A DNA stretch of 64,000 nt from contig JAREIK010002028.1 of assembly GCA_029783825.1 (NCBI GenBank), positions 62,001-126,000 of the forward strand, given 5' to 3'. The notes beneath the pieces are model-generated. The model worked only from the letters and a program-made list of their open reading frames with translations, was not told the origin of the DNA and searched no databases. This stretch comes from Sapria himalayana (Eukaryota; Streptophyta; Magnoliopsida; Malpighiales; Rafflesiaceae). The position numbers were made by a program, and so were the translations under genes. Positions 24,458 to 37,710 of the stretch are shown here, one piece after another; the first letter of the stretch is position 1; each line of letters opens with the position of its first letter.

Positions 24458-25109
24458 ATATATACGTACGAATAAATTCAGTATATACATACATTTAATA
24501 TTGTAGTATTTTATGTACATATATACTGAGTTTATTTGTACTTAGATTATATGTACACATAATACTATTGTTTATATGTACATATACTGCAATAATATAT
24601 ATACGAGTGAGATGCTAGTATATATTTACATATATACTACAGAATTATATTTGTATCAAAACATTACTTTTTTTGTTAATTTGATTGAGTTGTTTAAATT
24701 ATTTACAAATATGATACCGCATTGTTCCTCATACAAAGCTTCTATTAGTAATGCAATTTTTCACTTGACATAATGTGTCATGACTTGGACAGCTTTGTCA
24801 CAATATAAAAATGATTATCGAAGAATCAGAGGGAGAGAAAGCAATGTTAATGAATAGATATATTATACTTTATGTACTATCGGTAGATACATTGATGAAT
24901 AATATCATATAAAAGTTTGTTATTTTTTTGTTTTAATAATGTAAAATATTGAATTTACATAAAGATGTTAAATGATTTATTTTTTTGTTTATTATAAATT
25001 ATTTATAGTTTCAATTTTTATTTAATTTGATATAAAAATATTAAATTTTTAATTAAAAAATTTTAAAAATTTTAAATTCTAAAATTATTTTTGAAATTAA
25101 AATGGCGAT

Positions 25110-25548
25110 GGAAAATTATCTTGATAGATTAGCAAGGGAAAAATCTCTTGCTAAATTAGCTAGGGAATTTCCCTAGCTAATTTCGCTAGAGAAATATTGA
25201 ATTTAGCGACGGATATTCCGTCGCAAAATTTATTTGCTAAGGACTATATCCATCGCTAAAATTTATAGACTAGCACTTTAGCTTAGGAATCAAACGTCGT
25301 TATTTTTGTTTAGTGACGGAATATCTAGTTTATCTTTCTAATTTAACTACGAAATTTATTTTTTAGGAAGGAATTTTTCTGTCGCTAACTTTTTAGCTAG
25401 GGACACTTCTGTCGCTAAAATATAGCAAGAAACACTTTAGATAGGAAACCGATCCATCGGTAATCCATCACTATATCACATTTAGCAATGGAAAATGCTC
25501 ATTTAGCTAGGGAATTTTTCCTAGCTTTATGGGATTTTTCTTGTAGTG
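25110..25548 (+). mobile_element. CACTA copy B, 3' subterminal repeats and terminus
   Basis: Repeated 'ttagctagggaa' and 'ttagcgacggatattccgtcgc' words close with 'gggatttttcttgtagtg' ending at 25,548, the inverted CACTACAAGAAAAATCCC terminus. The next bases are 'caag', the same four that follow the terminus of copy C at 52,087. The block aligns with the last 440 bp of C and the last 310 bp of F. Confidence 0.9.
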
Positions 25549-25689
25549 CAAGCGGAGGAAACCTTTCAAAACAAAAATAATATGGCACACTTTGAAGAGT
25601 TTCCATTGACTAGAATGGTGTCAAGGACTTGGTCAATGAACTATCAAGATTATCAAATTCACCACCAGAATATTTCTTAGGATCGAGTC

Positions 25690-26340
25690 ACAACATTCAG
25701 CATTTTTCATCGTGAAGAAAGAGAAGTATCAGAAGTAGTTCCAAAATCAAAGTCAGGAAGATCATCATAATCATTTGCAGCCATTTCTTTTCTACCAGCA
25801 TAACCTAATGAAAGTAAGGCACCCTGATGAACATGAGGAGCTGCTCCAATGTTTTGTCTGCCAATTATTGAAGTAGTTTCGACTTATCATAGCCTTCCAA
25901 ATGCAGGGAGTGTGGCTGAATTATAAATTGAAAAAATTTGGGACTGTTCTATCATTAAGAGAGAGTCGAGGAGAAAAGATAGTCTATCATAGAAAAAGGC
26001 TGATGATCAAAACGAGGTTGACTCATCTAGATATTCATGTAATTAATGTCAGTGTTTCCACTAGCACCATGAAAAGATTAATCAGCTATTTTGCCTATTC
26101 TTTGAGAAGCATCAAGAGAGTTACAAGGTTTGTCACTTAAAGAGGCAATCTAGCTCTCATATGCTTTAACAAATTGGGGTGATTATCATTGGCAGTCATG
26201 CCCTTAAAAAATCTATGCTTAGCAAGTATGGTGATTATGGTATGGCTTCGAGGGTAGACATAAAGATCAATACTATGTGAAAGTTGTGCAAAGCCAACCC
26301 TCTCATTTTCTTGTACCCTCTTACAGCCTCTTTCATGCTT
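25690..26340 (-). pseudogene. SPOC-domain protein pseudogene fragment
   Basis: Two minus-strand frames look like eroded host exons. The first, 26,338 down to 26,138, reads ERVGFAQLSHSIDLYVYP and then ILAKHRFFKGMTANDNHP, which resembles the end of a plant SPOC domain (pattern R.G.A.L...I.LY..P......L.K). The second, 25,883 down to 25,707, reads GAAPHVHQGALLSLGYAG, KEMAANDYDDLPDFDF, the acidic DDLPEFDF-like tail I associate with plant SPOC/TFIIS-type proteins. About 250 bp with no homology, possibly an intron, lies between them. SPOC proteins of this type act in transcription and RNA processing in the nucleus. It sits directly outside the CACTA B terminus on the opposite strand. The family assignment is from memory of motifs and is tentative. 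Confidence 0.45.
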
Positions 26341-26344
26341 GCTA

Positions 26345-27049
26345 GTTCAGAGTTTGACTCTGTTCTAAATCTCTCATTAACATCCTAACATGTCGAGAAT
26401 GACAGAGACATTCTAATTCAACGATCAAAGAATGCATATCATGTTTTCGTGTAAGCAAATAATGAGCAATGAAATATAACTCACAATTACCATGGTACAC
26501 AAACTCATGATGAATGATAGGGTTTGAAGAAGTAAAATAACTAGACATTAAAAAATGATATAGTTTCATTTTGCTGAGTAAGGGTAGAAAGTGTTACCAC
26601 AAATCAAATGCTCCTACATATAAGATAAGCGATGAAGAGTAAGCATTAAACAATAAATATATAAACAACTTTAAGAGCTAGCACACTCTCTGGTGATTTG
26701 AAATCCATTAAACATTAAAATAAATTATCATTAAAAAAAACTTCACACTTTTATAAATATACAAGTGTTTAGATATAATGTTGTGTTTAAAATATTTTTA
26801 TAAATGTTACATATATATAATTATATATTTGTAACACTTTTATAAATATTATATAGTGTATATATCACATTTACATAAACATTATAAATATTTTATATTT
26901 ATATAAAAATTTATATATTATATAAATGTTTACTAAAAAGTATAAATATTTAATATGTTATATAAATGTTATATAAAAAAATATATAAATAGATAGTTTT
27001 ATGTAAATGGTGTAAGATATTTATAAACATTTATACATATGTATAAATA

Positions 27050-27084
<35 letters not shown>

Positions 27085-27311
27085 CAATATATGTTTATAT
27101 ATAATGTAATATGTTTATACTAATAGATAGACAGATATGCTATGTATCTATCTATCTATATTATTGCATCAAAATCTATATATTAAATTAATTTATCTAA
27201 ATATGTATATAGAGACTGATCATCTGATAGATATATTGATATATCAGCAAGTTTAGAAATTTGTTCCTAATCAATGTTTATATGATTAATGACAGATAGC
27301 TAGGGGTACCC
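26345..27311. other. AT-rich DNA with TATAAATGTTA-type repeats
   Basis: 26,345-26,730 shows nothing recognisable; an antisense open frame of 75 codons has no known motif. 26,730-27,120 is built of 'tataaatgtta' and 'tatataaatg' words, with a TA run near 27,053-27,083. Short GATA/TATC stretches at 27,122-27,165 announce the array that follows. Confidence 0.6.
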
Positions 27312-27948
27312 TATTGTTTGTATATCAAATTCTTTATATATCTATTTTTTATCTATCTTTCTATCTTTCATTCTATTTGACTATCCTTCTATCAATCAAT
27401 CTGTCTATCAATCTATATATCTATGTATCTATCTATCTATATGTCTATCTATCTGGCTATCTATATGTCTATCTAATTATCTATCTATTTATTTAATCTA
27501 TCTATTTATCTATCTATCTATTTGTCTATCTATCTATCTATCTACCTATCTATTTATCAATCAATCTTTCTATCTATATGTCTATCTATTTATCTATCTG
27601 CCTATCTATATGTCTATCTATATATCTTTATATCTATCTATCAATCTATCTATCTGTTATCTATCTATATATTTATCTATCGATCTATCTTTTTATGTAT
27701 TTATCTGTATATATTCTATCTATCTATCTATTTATCTATCTATCTATAGATTTATTTATTTATTTTTATATATCTATCTATCTATCAATTTTTCTATTAA
27801 TATATCTATTTTTTTATCTAAGTGTATAAGTATCAGTCTATCTATTTGTCTATCTATCTGTCTAATAATCTATCAATGTATCTATCTATCTATCTATATA
27901 TATTAATATCTATCTATGTATCTATCTATCTATATTCTATCTGTCTTT

Positions 27949-27996
<48 letters not shown>

Positions 27997-29195
27997 ATTT
28001 TTCTATCAATCATTCTATCAAACTTTCTATCAATCCTTCAATCTATGTGTCTATCTATCTATCAATATTTCTATCTATCTATCTGGCTATCAATTTGACT
28101 ATTTTTCTGACTATCTTTCTATCATTCTTTATAGCTATTTATCTATTTATTTGTCAGTCTGTCTATTAATCAATCTGTCTGTCTATTTTTCTATCTGTCT
28201 AATTGTCTATCTATATATTTATCCATTGTGTTTATTTATTATCAGTCTATCTATTTGTCTATCTAAGTATATCTATCTTTCTATCTTTCTATCTTTCTAT
28301 CATTTTATCTATCAATCTTTCTATCTATCATTAATCTATATCTCTATCTATCTCTCTATATATCTGTATATCTATCTATCTATCTGCCTATCTATCTGTC
28401 TCACAATCTATCTGTATATAAGTCAATCTTTTTTTATATCTATCTGCCTATCTATGTTTATCTATCTATCTATGTATCTATCTTTCTGTATATCTATTTA
28501 TCTTTTTACCTATCAATACGTCTATCTATCAATCTATTTGTCTATATTTCTATTAATCTATCTATCTATCAATATATCAATTTATCTCTCTATATATCTG
28601 TTCATTTATGTTTATCTATCCTTCTATCTATTTATCTAAGTATTTGTCTAATAATCTATCTATCTGTCTGTCAATATATCTACCTATCTAACTATATGTA
28701 TCTATATATTTTTGTCTTTCTATATGTCTATCTATCTATCTATGTGTTAGTCTATCTATCTATCAATATATCATCTATTTATCCATGTATCTATCTGTTT
28801 ATTTATTTGTCTAACTATCTATCTATGTATCTATCTAATAATCTATTTAATAATCTCTCTATTAACTATCTATATATTTATCTATCAATCTATATATCAA
28901 TCAATCTATTTATCAATCTATCTATCTATCTTTATTTTTATCTTTCTATTTGTCTATCAATTTATCGATGTGTATGTCCATCAATCAGTTTGTGTATCTA
29001 TCAATTAGTCTTTTATCTATTTGTCTGTATGTCTATATGTCTATCTATCTATCTATCTATTTGTCTATCTATCTATCTATCTTTATATCTATTTATCTAT
29101 CTATCTATCTATCTATCTATTTATCTGTATGTTAATCTATTTGCATATCTATTTGTCTATCTATCAGTTTATCTATCTCTCTATCTATCACTTTT

Positions 29196-29229
<34 letters not shown>

Positions 29230-29433
29230 GTATTATTATCTTTTTATCTATCTATCTATTTATCTAACTATTTATCTATGTATTTATCTATATGTCTATC
29301 TATCTTTTTATCTATCTGCCTTTCTATCTATTTGTCTAACTATCTTTCTATCTATTTATCTGTCTATCTATCGATCTATCTATAAATCATTTTGTCATCT
29401 ATCTATCTATATTTCGATTTACCTTTCTATCAA
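27312..29433 (+). repeat. TATC tetranucleotide array 1, about 2.1 kb
   Basis: Degenerate (TATC)n with common variants TTTG, TATG, TCAA, TTTA and TGTC, plus a TA run at about 27,950-27,993. Its right end passes straight into a SMAX1-LIKE gene fragment at about 29,440. Perfect TATC reads Tyr-Leu-Ser-Ile in every + frame without stops, while the minus strand (GATA) reads a stop in each frame. This explains the many long + frames and their absence on the other strand, and no coding sequence is called. Confidence 0.95.
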
Positions 29434-29439
29434 TCTACA

Positions 29440-29959
29440 AAGATTGAAGATGTGATGAGGATTTTACCGATGATAGAGAGGAAGAAAAAAAACATAGTGA
29501 ATATGGGAGAGTGTGTGGCATGCATAGAAAGCGTAGTCAGTGGAGTGAGGGAGAAAATGGAAATGGGTAGATTAGTAACATTTCCTCTGTTCTCTTTAAG
29601 GAATCATTCAAAAGTAGATATTTTCCAAAAATTTATGTAGCTTAAGTTCATCATAGATGATTATTCGAGTAGAGAAGTTGTTTTATATGTGGGTAATCTT
29701 AAATGGGTCTCTAATATCTAGCCAAATTATAGTTGGCAAGCAGGTAACAACATTATAGAGTACATTATCATAGAGATGCAAAGACTGATCTACGGAATAA
29801 GCAACAAGGCTGGAAAAGTATGGCTCATGGGAATCACCACATTCCAAACTTACAATAAGTGTATATCAGGCTTTCCTTCTCTGGAGACTATTTGGGAACT
29901 TTATCTAGTCACTGTTCAAGTTAGAAGCCTGAATCTTAGCCTCAATCTCAATGGCTAAA
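29440..29959 (+). pseudogene. SMXL-like: SMAX1-LIKE (SMXL4/5-type) pseudogene, main fragment
   Basis: A single + frame of about 173 codons with only two internal stops (TAG at 29,638, and TAG after VSNI near 29,720). It reads EDVMRILPMIERKKKNIV, GECVACIESVVSGVREKM, VTFPLFSLRN, SREVVLYVGNLKWVSNI, KVWLMGITTFQTYNKC, SGFPSLETIWELYLVT and SLNLSLNLNG. This is the order of motifs in plant SMAX1-LIKE proteins, Clp-ATPase-related regulators of karrikin/strigolactone and phloem development. The wording G.ATFQTY..C.SG.PSLE..W.L..LT is closest to the SMXL4/5 branch as I remember it. In intact proteins this is the region around the first ATPase-like domain. The tetranucleotide array abuts its left edge, so everything upstream is missing. 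Confidence 0.75.
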
Positions 29960-30179
29960 ACAATTCTTTTTTTTATTTTTTTTTTCACAGATTACTTTAG
30001 TGTGATATATCAGTCACTTATGATATCCATCAATGACTCAAATACACACCCACAAAGACACGCACAAACATATACACCCACACACTTATTCATAGGTACC
30101 ATCGTTTCAACTACTGTATATATGTGTGCATAAACACTTCATATCTCACTAGTCATGCCTTTGACTAAGTTTTAAAAAA

Positions 30180-30880
30180 GAAGAAAAATGGGTGTAAGAG
30201 CAAAACATCTACATGTGAGAGTGGGTTTGGCTAGAAAAAGATTGAATCTAGATTATTTACAAAAAGCACGACATGCAGTCCTAATTACTCCATTAAAATT
30301 GATAAAGAAACTAAATTTCAAAACAATGAGTCCATTTCTGTAGGTTCTACTTGCTCAAGTTTTCCGTTGTGGCTCCAGTGGTATAAAGAAGAAAATTGGG
30401 GTGATGATAAGATGCCTATTTGTTTTATTAAATATGAAATATGGCCTTGTCATACTCAAATGTATCTAAACCCTCTTCTTCTTATTAAATGATTTGTTTT
30501 TGTTTCTTTAATCATGATTTAGAGTTATCCTGTCAACTTCAACAAATCAAGGGATGCTTGCCACGAGTGGCTTCTCCATTTCAATCTAAAGAAAACCAAC
30601 AAGTTAAATTCATCTTCTTCATCTTCCATTTCTACATCATCTCTTGATCAAACCACCTACTTAACTTGGCCGCTCACTTGGAAACCTGTTTGGCCAAGAC
30701 GCAATATTAAAAGCATAAATGAATCCAAATTTGAACTCATGTCAAACCCAAATTAAAGCCTGAATTCGACATCATCAGGCGAGGCAGACATTGATGATGG
30801 TCTTCATTTTTAAAATCAATAGCATGGCAAAGACCATTGTTCACAACGACGGAAATTCCCATGCTATTTCCAGAAGCACT
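30180..30880 (+). pseudogene. SMXL-like: SMAX1-LIKE pseudogene, downstream fragments
   Basis: Continues the previous fragment after about 370 bp without homology (29,960-30,330, possibly an intron or insertion). STCSSFPLWLQWYKEEN at about 30,345-30,398 matches the LP.WLQ.YK.E motif that follows the zinc-ligand-like segment in this family. After about 125 bp, KSRDACHEWLLHF, a Ser-rich run and SMSN-like linker lead to NPN, a stop, then SLNSTSSGEADIDDG (about 30,740-30,795), matching the NPNS.PNSTSSSGEAD-type linker. Similarity fades before 30,900; the C-terminal ATPase half is not found. Several frameshifts and stops are present. Together with 29,440-29,959 it gives a colinear remnant of about 1.4 kb. 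Confidence 0.6.
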
Positions 30881-30899
30881 AGTTTGATAATATTTTTCA

Positions 30900-31589
30900 A
30901 ACAAGCATCATCTTTTGGAATTTTTATTTAAAACATATTATTTCCATACAAAATTCTTTTCTATCTTTCTTAAATTTAACCATGGACTGATGCATGAAGC
31001 TGGGCAACACAGAAGAATATTTTGATTGGCAGTTCAATGAAAATCTTTTTGAAATTTTGATTCGATCATTTAAAAATAAGCTCAAGATTATCTAGTTGTT
31101 TTAAATTTTTAGCAAATGGTCGTTGGTGTTGCATGTGCTAGTCTATCTATTTATCAATGGCATTGTTGTGTTCTTTATTAGTTTGTAAATGTAGTATGTT
31201 ATGCTCCATGTGCATGTATAACAATATTCTTTATCTGCTTAAAGTACTAGAGGACAAAGAACTAGAAGATGCTGACCATGCCTGAAAGATATATAAGTGT
31301 GTTTTTTAAGCCCTAGATTATTTCTTTATATTGTCTTTGATGGTATGTGTATTTGCATGAAAGTGCATGTGTCAGTTTTTACACACACACACATAGGCAC
31401 ATACATACATGCAACTGATCGCAAGGTTAAAAAAGTACTATTTGAAGAGCAGCTAGATACAAAAAGGGCAATGGTAGATAAAAGGAAGGAGTTGGCAGAG
31501 GAGAAGAAATGCAGACTATAACTAAATGAAGCAATGCAGATGGCCAGAAAGGGACATGCTATGGTGCTAATGTAGTATGTAGATATTGA
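30900..31589. other. unassigned DNA with a charged open stretch
   Basis: No similarity recognised. A + frame at 31,400-31,520 reads KVKKVLFEEQLDTKRAMVDK and on to KRKELAEEKKCRL, a Lys/Glu-rich helix that could be a coiled-coil relic, with LNEAMQMARKGHA after the stop. A CA run lies at about 31,381-31,393. It may be another gene relic or decayed transposon gene. Confidence 0.4.
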
Positions 31590-31721
31590 TGAGGTGGGAG
31601 AAAGAAAGCAACACTAATTTCACAGATAGATTATACTTTATTCACTATCATTAGATACATTGATGATGAATAAGATGTAATCAAGTTTTGTTATGTTTCT
31701 ATTTTAACAATGTAACATATT
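31590..31721 (+). mobile_element. CACTA 3'-region fragment adjoining TATC array
   Basis: 'ggtgggagaaagaaagcaac' followed by 'agatagattatactttattc' and 'tagatacattgatgatgaat' matches segments of copy B at about 23,862-23,960 and 24,830-24,920, and of copy C at about 51,385-51,480, all in + orientation. Where those copies go on with the ordinary CACTA 3' tail, this one turns at about 31,722 into the giant TATC array. It is therefore the broken edge of a CACTA 3' region. Confidence 0.75.
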
Positions 31722-32933
31722 ATACTTTCTATCTATCTATTTTTCTAAGAATATGTCTATTTATCTATCTATCTTTATATCTATATGGTTATCTACATAT
31801 CAATCTATATTTCAATCATCAATCAATCGATCTATCAATCAATCAATCTTTATATCAATATTTCTATCTATATGTCTATCATAATGTCTATCTATCTATC
31901 TATCTATCTAACTATTAATCTATCTATTTATTTGTCTATATATCTATTTTATTTTTTTTATATATGTCTATCTATATATTATCTATCAATTGATCTATCT
32001 ATCTATATAACTATATGTCTATCTATATGTCTAGTTATAAATATATATATGTGTCTATCTAAATGTCTATATATCTCTCTATTTATTAATATATTTAACA
32101 AAAAATCTATCGATCTGTCTATCAATATATCTATAAAACTATCTATCTATCTATATATCTATCTGTCTATCTATGTATTTATCACTTTCATTCTATTTGT
32201 TTATCTATCTATCTATTAGTCTAACTATCTATCTACACATCTATCTGTCGATCTATCTAGATTTTTATCTCTCTTCTATACTATCTATCTACTAAAATGT
32301 CTATCTACCTGACTATCTGTCTGACTGAATATGTCTATTAATATATCTACCTATCTATTTATATGTCTATCAATCTATTTATCAATCTATTTATTTATTT
32401 GTCTATCTATCTGTGTATCAATCTTTCTATCAATTTGTCTAACTATCTATCTTATCTATCTGAATATAAATCTTTCTATCTATCTGTATATCTATCTTTC
32501 TATCAATCTTTGTATCAATATGTGTATCTATCTTTCTATCTATTATTCTATCTATCTCTCTATCTATCTATCTATTTATCTTTTATTCATTGTATCTATC
32601 TATGTATCTGTCTATTGATATATCTATCTATTTATCTATATATCTTTTTTTCTATCTATGAATCCATTTATCTATCTATCTATCTATTTATTAATCTATT
32701 AATATATCTATCTATCTATCTATCTGTTTATCTATCTGTCTATCTATTTGTCTTTTTATGTTTCTATCTATCTATCTATCAGTATATCTATCTAATAATC
32801 TGTCAATCTACTTGTTTATCTATCTGTCTATCTATAAGTCTGTCTATATATTAATTTATATATCAATATATCTATTTGTATATCTATCTTTCTATATATC
32901 CATTTAATAATCTCTATCAATTAATATATATTA

Positions 32934-32967
<34 letters not shown>

Positions 32968-35900
32968 ATCTATCTATCTATCTATCAATCTATCTATCTA
33001 TGAATCTATCTATCTATATGTTTATCTATCTATTAATTGATCTCTCTATAAATATATTTATCTATTTGACTATCAATCTGCCTATCAATTTGTCTAACTA
33101 TATGATTATCAAAATGTGTAGCAATTTGTATATGAATCTGACAATCAATATATGTAACAATTTATCAATCAATATGTCTATCAATTTGTCTATCAATCTA
33201 TCTATCAATCTGTCTATCAATTTTTCTATCAATCTATGTATAAATATATGTATCTATCTATATATCTATTTGTCTATCTATTTGTCTATCTATCTTTCTA
33301 TCAATGTGTCTATCTATCTATCTATCTATATATGAATATATCTATCTATCTATCTATCGGTTTATCTATCTAAAATTATATATATATATATATATATCTA
33401 TCTATCTATATATCTATATGTCTATCTATTTGTGCTTCTATCTATCTATTTATCTATTTCTCTATCTATCTGACTATCTATCTATCTAATAACTTATCAG
33501 TTTATTTTATATTTATTTGTCTATCTATATGTTTATCTATATGTATATCTATATGTATATCTATATGTCTATCTATTTGTATATCTGTCTGTCTATCTAT
33601 CTATCTATCTTTCTGTCTGTTTGTCTATCTATTTGTCTATCTATCATCTATCTGTCTATCTACTATCTATTTATCTATTTATATATCTATCTTTTTGTCT
33701 TTCTAACTATCTATCTATCTGTCAATCAATTGTAAATCTATTTGTCTATCCATCTACCTATCAATGTGTCTTTCAATCTATCTATCATTTTTTCAATCTA
33801 TCTATTTATCAATTAATCTACCTATCTATCTATTAATTTGTCTATCTATCTATCTATCTATCAATAAATCTATCATTTTGTTTATCTATGTGTCTATCTT
33901 TCTACCTATCTGTCTATCTATCTGTCGACCTATTTGTCTATCTATCTATCATATCTCTAATTGTCGATCTACTAAACTATCTATCTATCTTTCTATTGTT
34001 CTATATTTCTCTCTAGTTATGTGTTAATCTATTTGTTTTTCTATCTTTCTATCTATCTATTTATCTTTCTATCTATCATTTCATTTATCTATTTGTCTAT
34101 CAATCGATGTATCTATTAGTCTATCTAACTGTATATCTATTTTTTATTAATGTCTATCTTTCAATCTTCGTATCTATCTATCTATATATTACCTATCAAT
34201 ATATCTCTCTATCTATCTGAGTATCTAATAATATATCTATATATCTATTTATCTAACTATCTATTTATCTAACTATCTATTTATCTAAAAATTAATCAAT
34301 CTATTTATCTATCTATCTACCTGTCTGTCTATCTATATAATTTTTTTTATCTATTTTTCTATCTATATATCTATCAATCTATCTATCTATTTCTAATAAA
34401 TCTATCAATCAATCTATATATCAATATGTCTATCAATCCTTCTATCAATCTGAATATCAATCTATCTATTAATGTGTCTATTTATATGTCAATCTATCTT
34501 TCTATCTATATGTTTATCTATTATCAATCTACCTATATATTTGTCTATTTTTTTTATCTTTCGATCTATCTCTCTATCAAGATATTTATCAAACATTCCA
34601 TTTGTATGTCTATCAAATTTATCTATCAAACTGGCTAAAAATTATCTATCTATCTATCTATATGTTTGTTTGTCTATCTCCTTTACTTTTTGTCTATCTA
34701 TCTCTCTATCTATCATTTTATCAATCTATCTAATAATCTAGCTATATCTTTTACTTTCTATATATTTATCTAACTATCTATCGATGTATCTATATATATA
34801 TATATATCTATCTATATATTGAAATGTCTAAAATTTTGTCTAACTATTTGTCTATCATATTATCTATCATTTTTATATTAATCTATCTATCTATCTATCA
34901 ATTTTTCTATAAATCTATTTATAAATCTCTCTCATTCTATCTATCAATCTATCTAACTATATGTCTATTAATCTGTCCATCTATCTATCTATTTATCACT
35001 CAATCTATCTGTCTATCTATTTATCTATCTATCTAACTATATATCTTTACGTCTATCTTTTTTTCAATATATCCATCTATCTATTTTACTTTTTATATGT
35101 CTATCTATATGTCTATCTATCTATCTATTATCATTCTTTCAATTAGCTCTCTATTTGTCTATCTATATGTTTACCAACCTACTTATCTATCTGTATGTCT
35201 GTCTATCTATTTGTCTATCTATTAGTCAATCAATCTGTCTTTCTATCTATTTATCTATATATTTATCTCTTTGTCTTTCTTTCTAACTATCTATCTGTAT
35301 ATCAATATGTCTATTAATTAATCATTATATTTTTATAACCATCTAGATTTCAATTTGTCTATCAATCTATCTAAGAATCTATCTTTAAATCTGGCTATCA
35401 ATATGTCTTTCAAATTGTCTATCAAATTGTTTATCAATCAATCTATCAATATGTCTATCATTTTATTTATTTAGATGTCATTCTATCTATCTATCTCTCT
35501 AATTATATATCTATCATCTATCTATCTATACATCTATCTATTTCTCTTTCTATCTATCTATACGTCTATCTATTTCTCTATCTATCTATCTATTTATCAA
35601 TCTAAATACCAATTTATATATATATATATCTATCTATGTGTCTATCTAGCTATTTGTATATCTATATTTCTATCTATCTTCTTTCTCTCTGTGTCATTCT
35701 ATTTCTCTATCTTTCTATCTTTCAATCTGTCTATCTATCAATCGTTCTATCTATCTATCTTTTAGTCTATATATGTATCAATCTATCTGTCTATCTAGTT
35801 GTGTATCAATCTATCTATCTATCTTTCTATCGATTTATCTATCTACCTGTCTACCTATCTATTATCTTTCTATCTATTAATCTGTCTATCTGTCTATCTA

Positions 35901-37657
35901 TCTATCTAATAATCTATGTATTATCTATCAATCAATTAATTAATCAAACTAACTATCTATTTATCAATCTATCTTTCTATTAATCTATATGTCTGTCTAT
36001 ATGTCTGTCTATATGTCTATCTATTTCTTTTTATACATGTCAATCAATCAATCTATATATCTATCTATAAATTTATCTATCAATATGTCTTTTAATATAT
36101 CTATCAAACATTCTATCAATCTAATTATAAATCTATCTATTAATCTGTCTTGCTATCTATGTTTTTATCTTCTATCTATATGCCTATTTATCTATCTATT
36201 TTTCAATCTATTGATCTATCTATCTATCTAATTATCTCTCTATATGTCTATTAATCTATGGATCTATATATCTATTTATCTATCTTTATATCTATCTATC
36301 TATCTCTCTATCAATATATTTATCAATAAATCCATCTATATATCTATTAATATGTCTATTAATTTGTCTATATATCTATCTATCTATCTATCTAATGTCT
36401 GTATATCTGTTTCCTTGTTTATTTGTCTATCTATCTATCTATAAGTTTGATTGCCTATATTCTTGTCTATCTGTCAATTTGTCTGGTTGTCTGTCTGTGT
36501 ACCTGACTATCTTTTTTTTTGATAATTTGTCTACCTTACTAACTGTCTACCTCACTACTTATCTATTTGTCTATCTATCCTTCTATTAGTCTATCTATTT
36601 TCTTTCTATCTTTCTACCTATCTATCTATATATTTGTAATCTATATGTCTTTCTATCTTTATATATAACTATCTATCATTCTATCTATCTGTCAATCCAT
36701 CTATTTATTTATATATGTATATGTTTGTGTATCTATCTTAGCAATCAGTCTATTAATTAATCAATCTATTAGTTTATCTTTTTATCTATCTGTCTGTCTA
36801 TCTATCTATCTATATATCTGTCTGTCTGTCTTTATATCTATCAATATGTCCATATATCTATATGTCAATCTATCTGTCTATCTATCTTACTATCTATATG
36901 TCTATCATTCTATATATCTTATTATCTAAATGTTTATTTATCTATCTATATTAGTATCTTTATGTATATCTATCAATCGATCTATCTATCTATTTGTCTG
37001 TCTTTCTATCTATCTATTTATTAGCCTATCTATCTTTATATCTATTTGTCTATATTTTGTCAATCTATTTATCAATCTTTCTATCTATTTATTAGTCTTT
37101 ATTTATGTCTATCTAACTGTTAATCTATTTGTCTCTTTATCTCTATATCTAGGTATCAATCTATCTATCTAATTTTTTATCTATATATCTATTTGTCAAT
37201 CAATCAATAAATCAATCAATAAATCAATCTATCTATCTATATATCTATATGTCAATCAATCTTTCTAACTATCTATCTATATATTTATATGACTAACTAT
37301 CTATTTATTTACGTTTCTATCTATCTATCTAAATAGATATTTATCTATCTATCGGTTTGTCTATCTTTATGTCTATCATTATGTTTATTTTTCTACAAAT
37401 CTATCTGTCTATATTTTTATCTATGTTTTTGTCTATCTATTTAACTATATATCTATCTATCTGTCTGTCTATCTATCTAACTATATGTTGATCAATCTGT
37501 CTTTCTATCTATCTATTTGTCTATATTTCTATTTATCTATTTGTCTATCTATTTATTTTCAATATATCTATCTATTTGTCTATATATCTGTCTAAGCATC
37601 TATCTATCTTCTATTTATTTGTCTATCTATATATCTTTGTATTTATTTATATATTTG

Positions 37658-37710
<53 letters not shown>

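Larger units (their letters stand above)
22930..25090 (+). repeat. 1.16-kb tandem duplication in the CACTA copy B 3' region
   Basis: Two units, about 22,930-24,090 and 24,090-25,090, share the same order of blocks: 'tttgtttgttcat', 'gggtagagttttagcctatt' (23,035 and 24,192), a GGC/GCA/GGT-rich island, a 'tatatgtacatatatactga'-type AT segment, and then a unique segment running from 'ttgatttg.ttg.ttaaat' to 'ggtagatacattgat.aat'. The offset of the landmark at 23,041 and 24,198 is 1,157 bp. Copies D and F lack this insert: their gene 2 stop lies only about 420-480 bp from the terminus. Confidence 0.85.
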
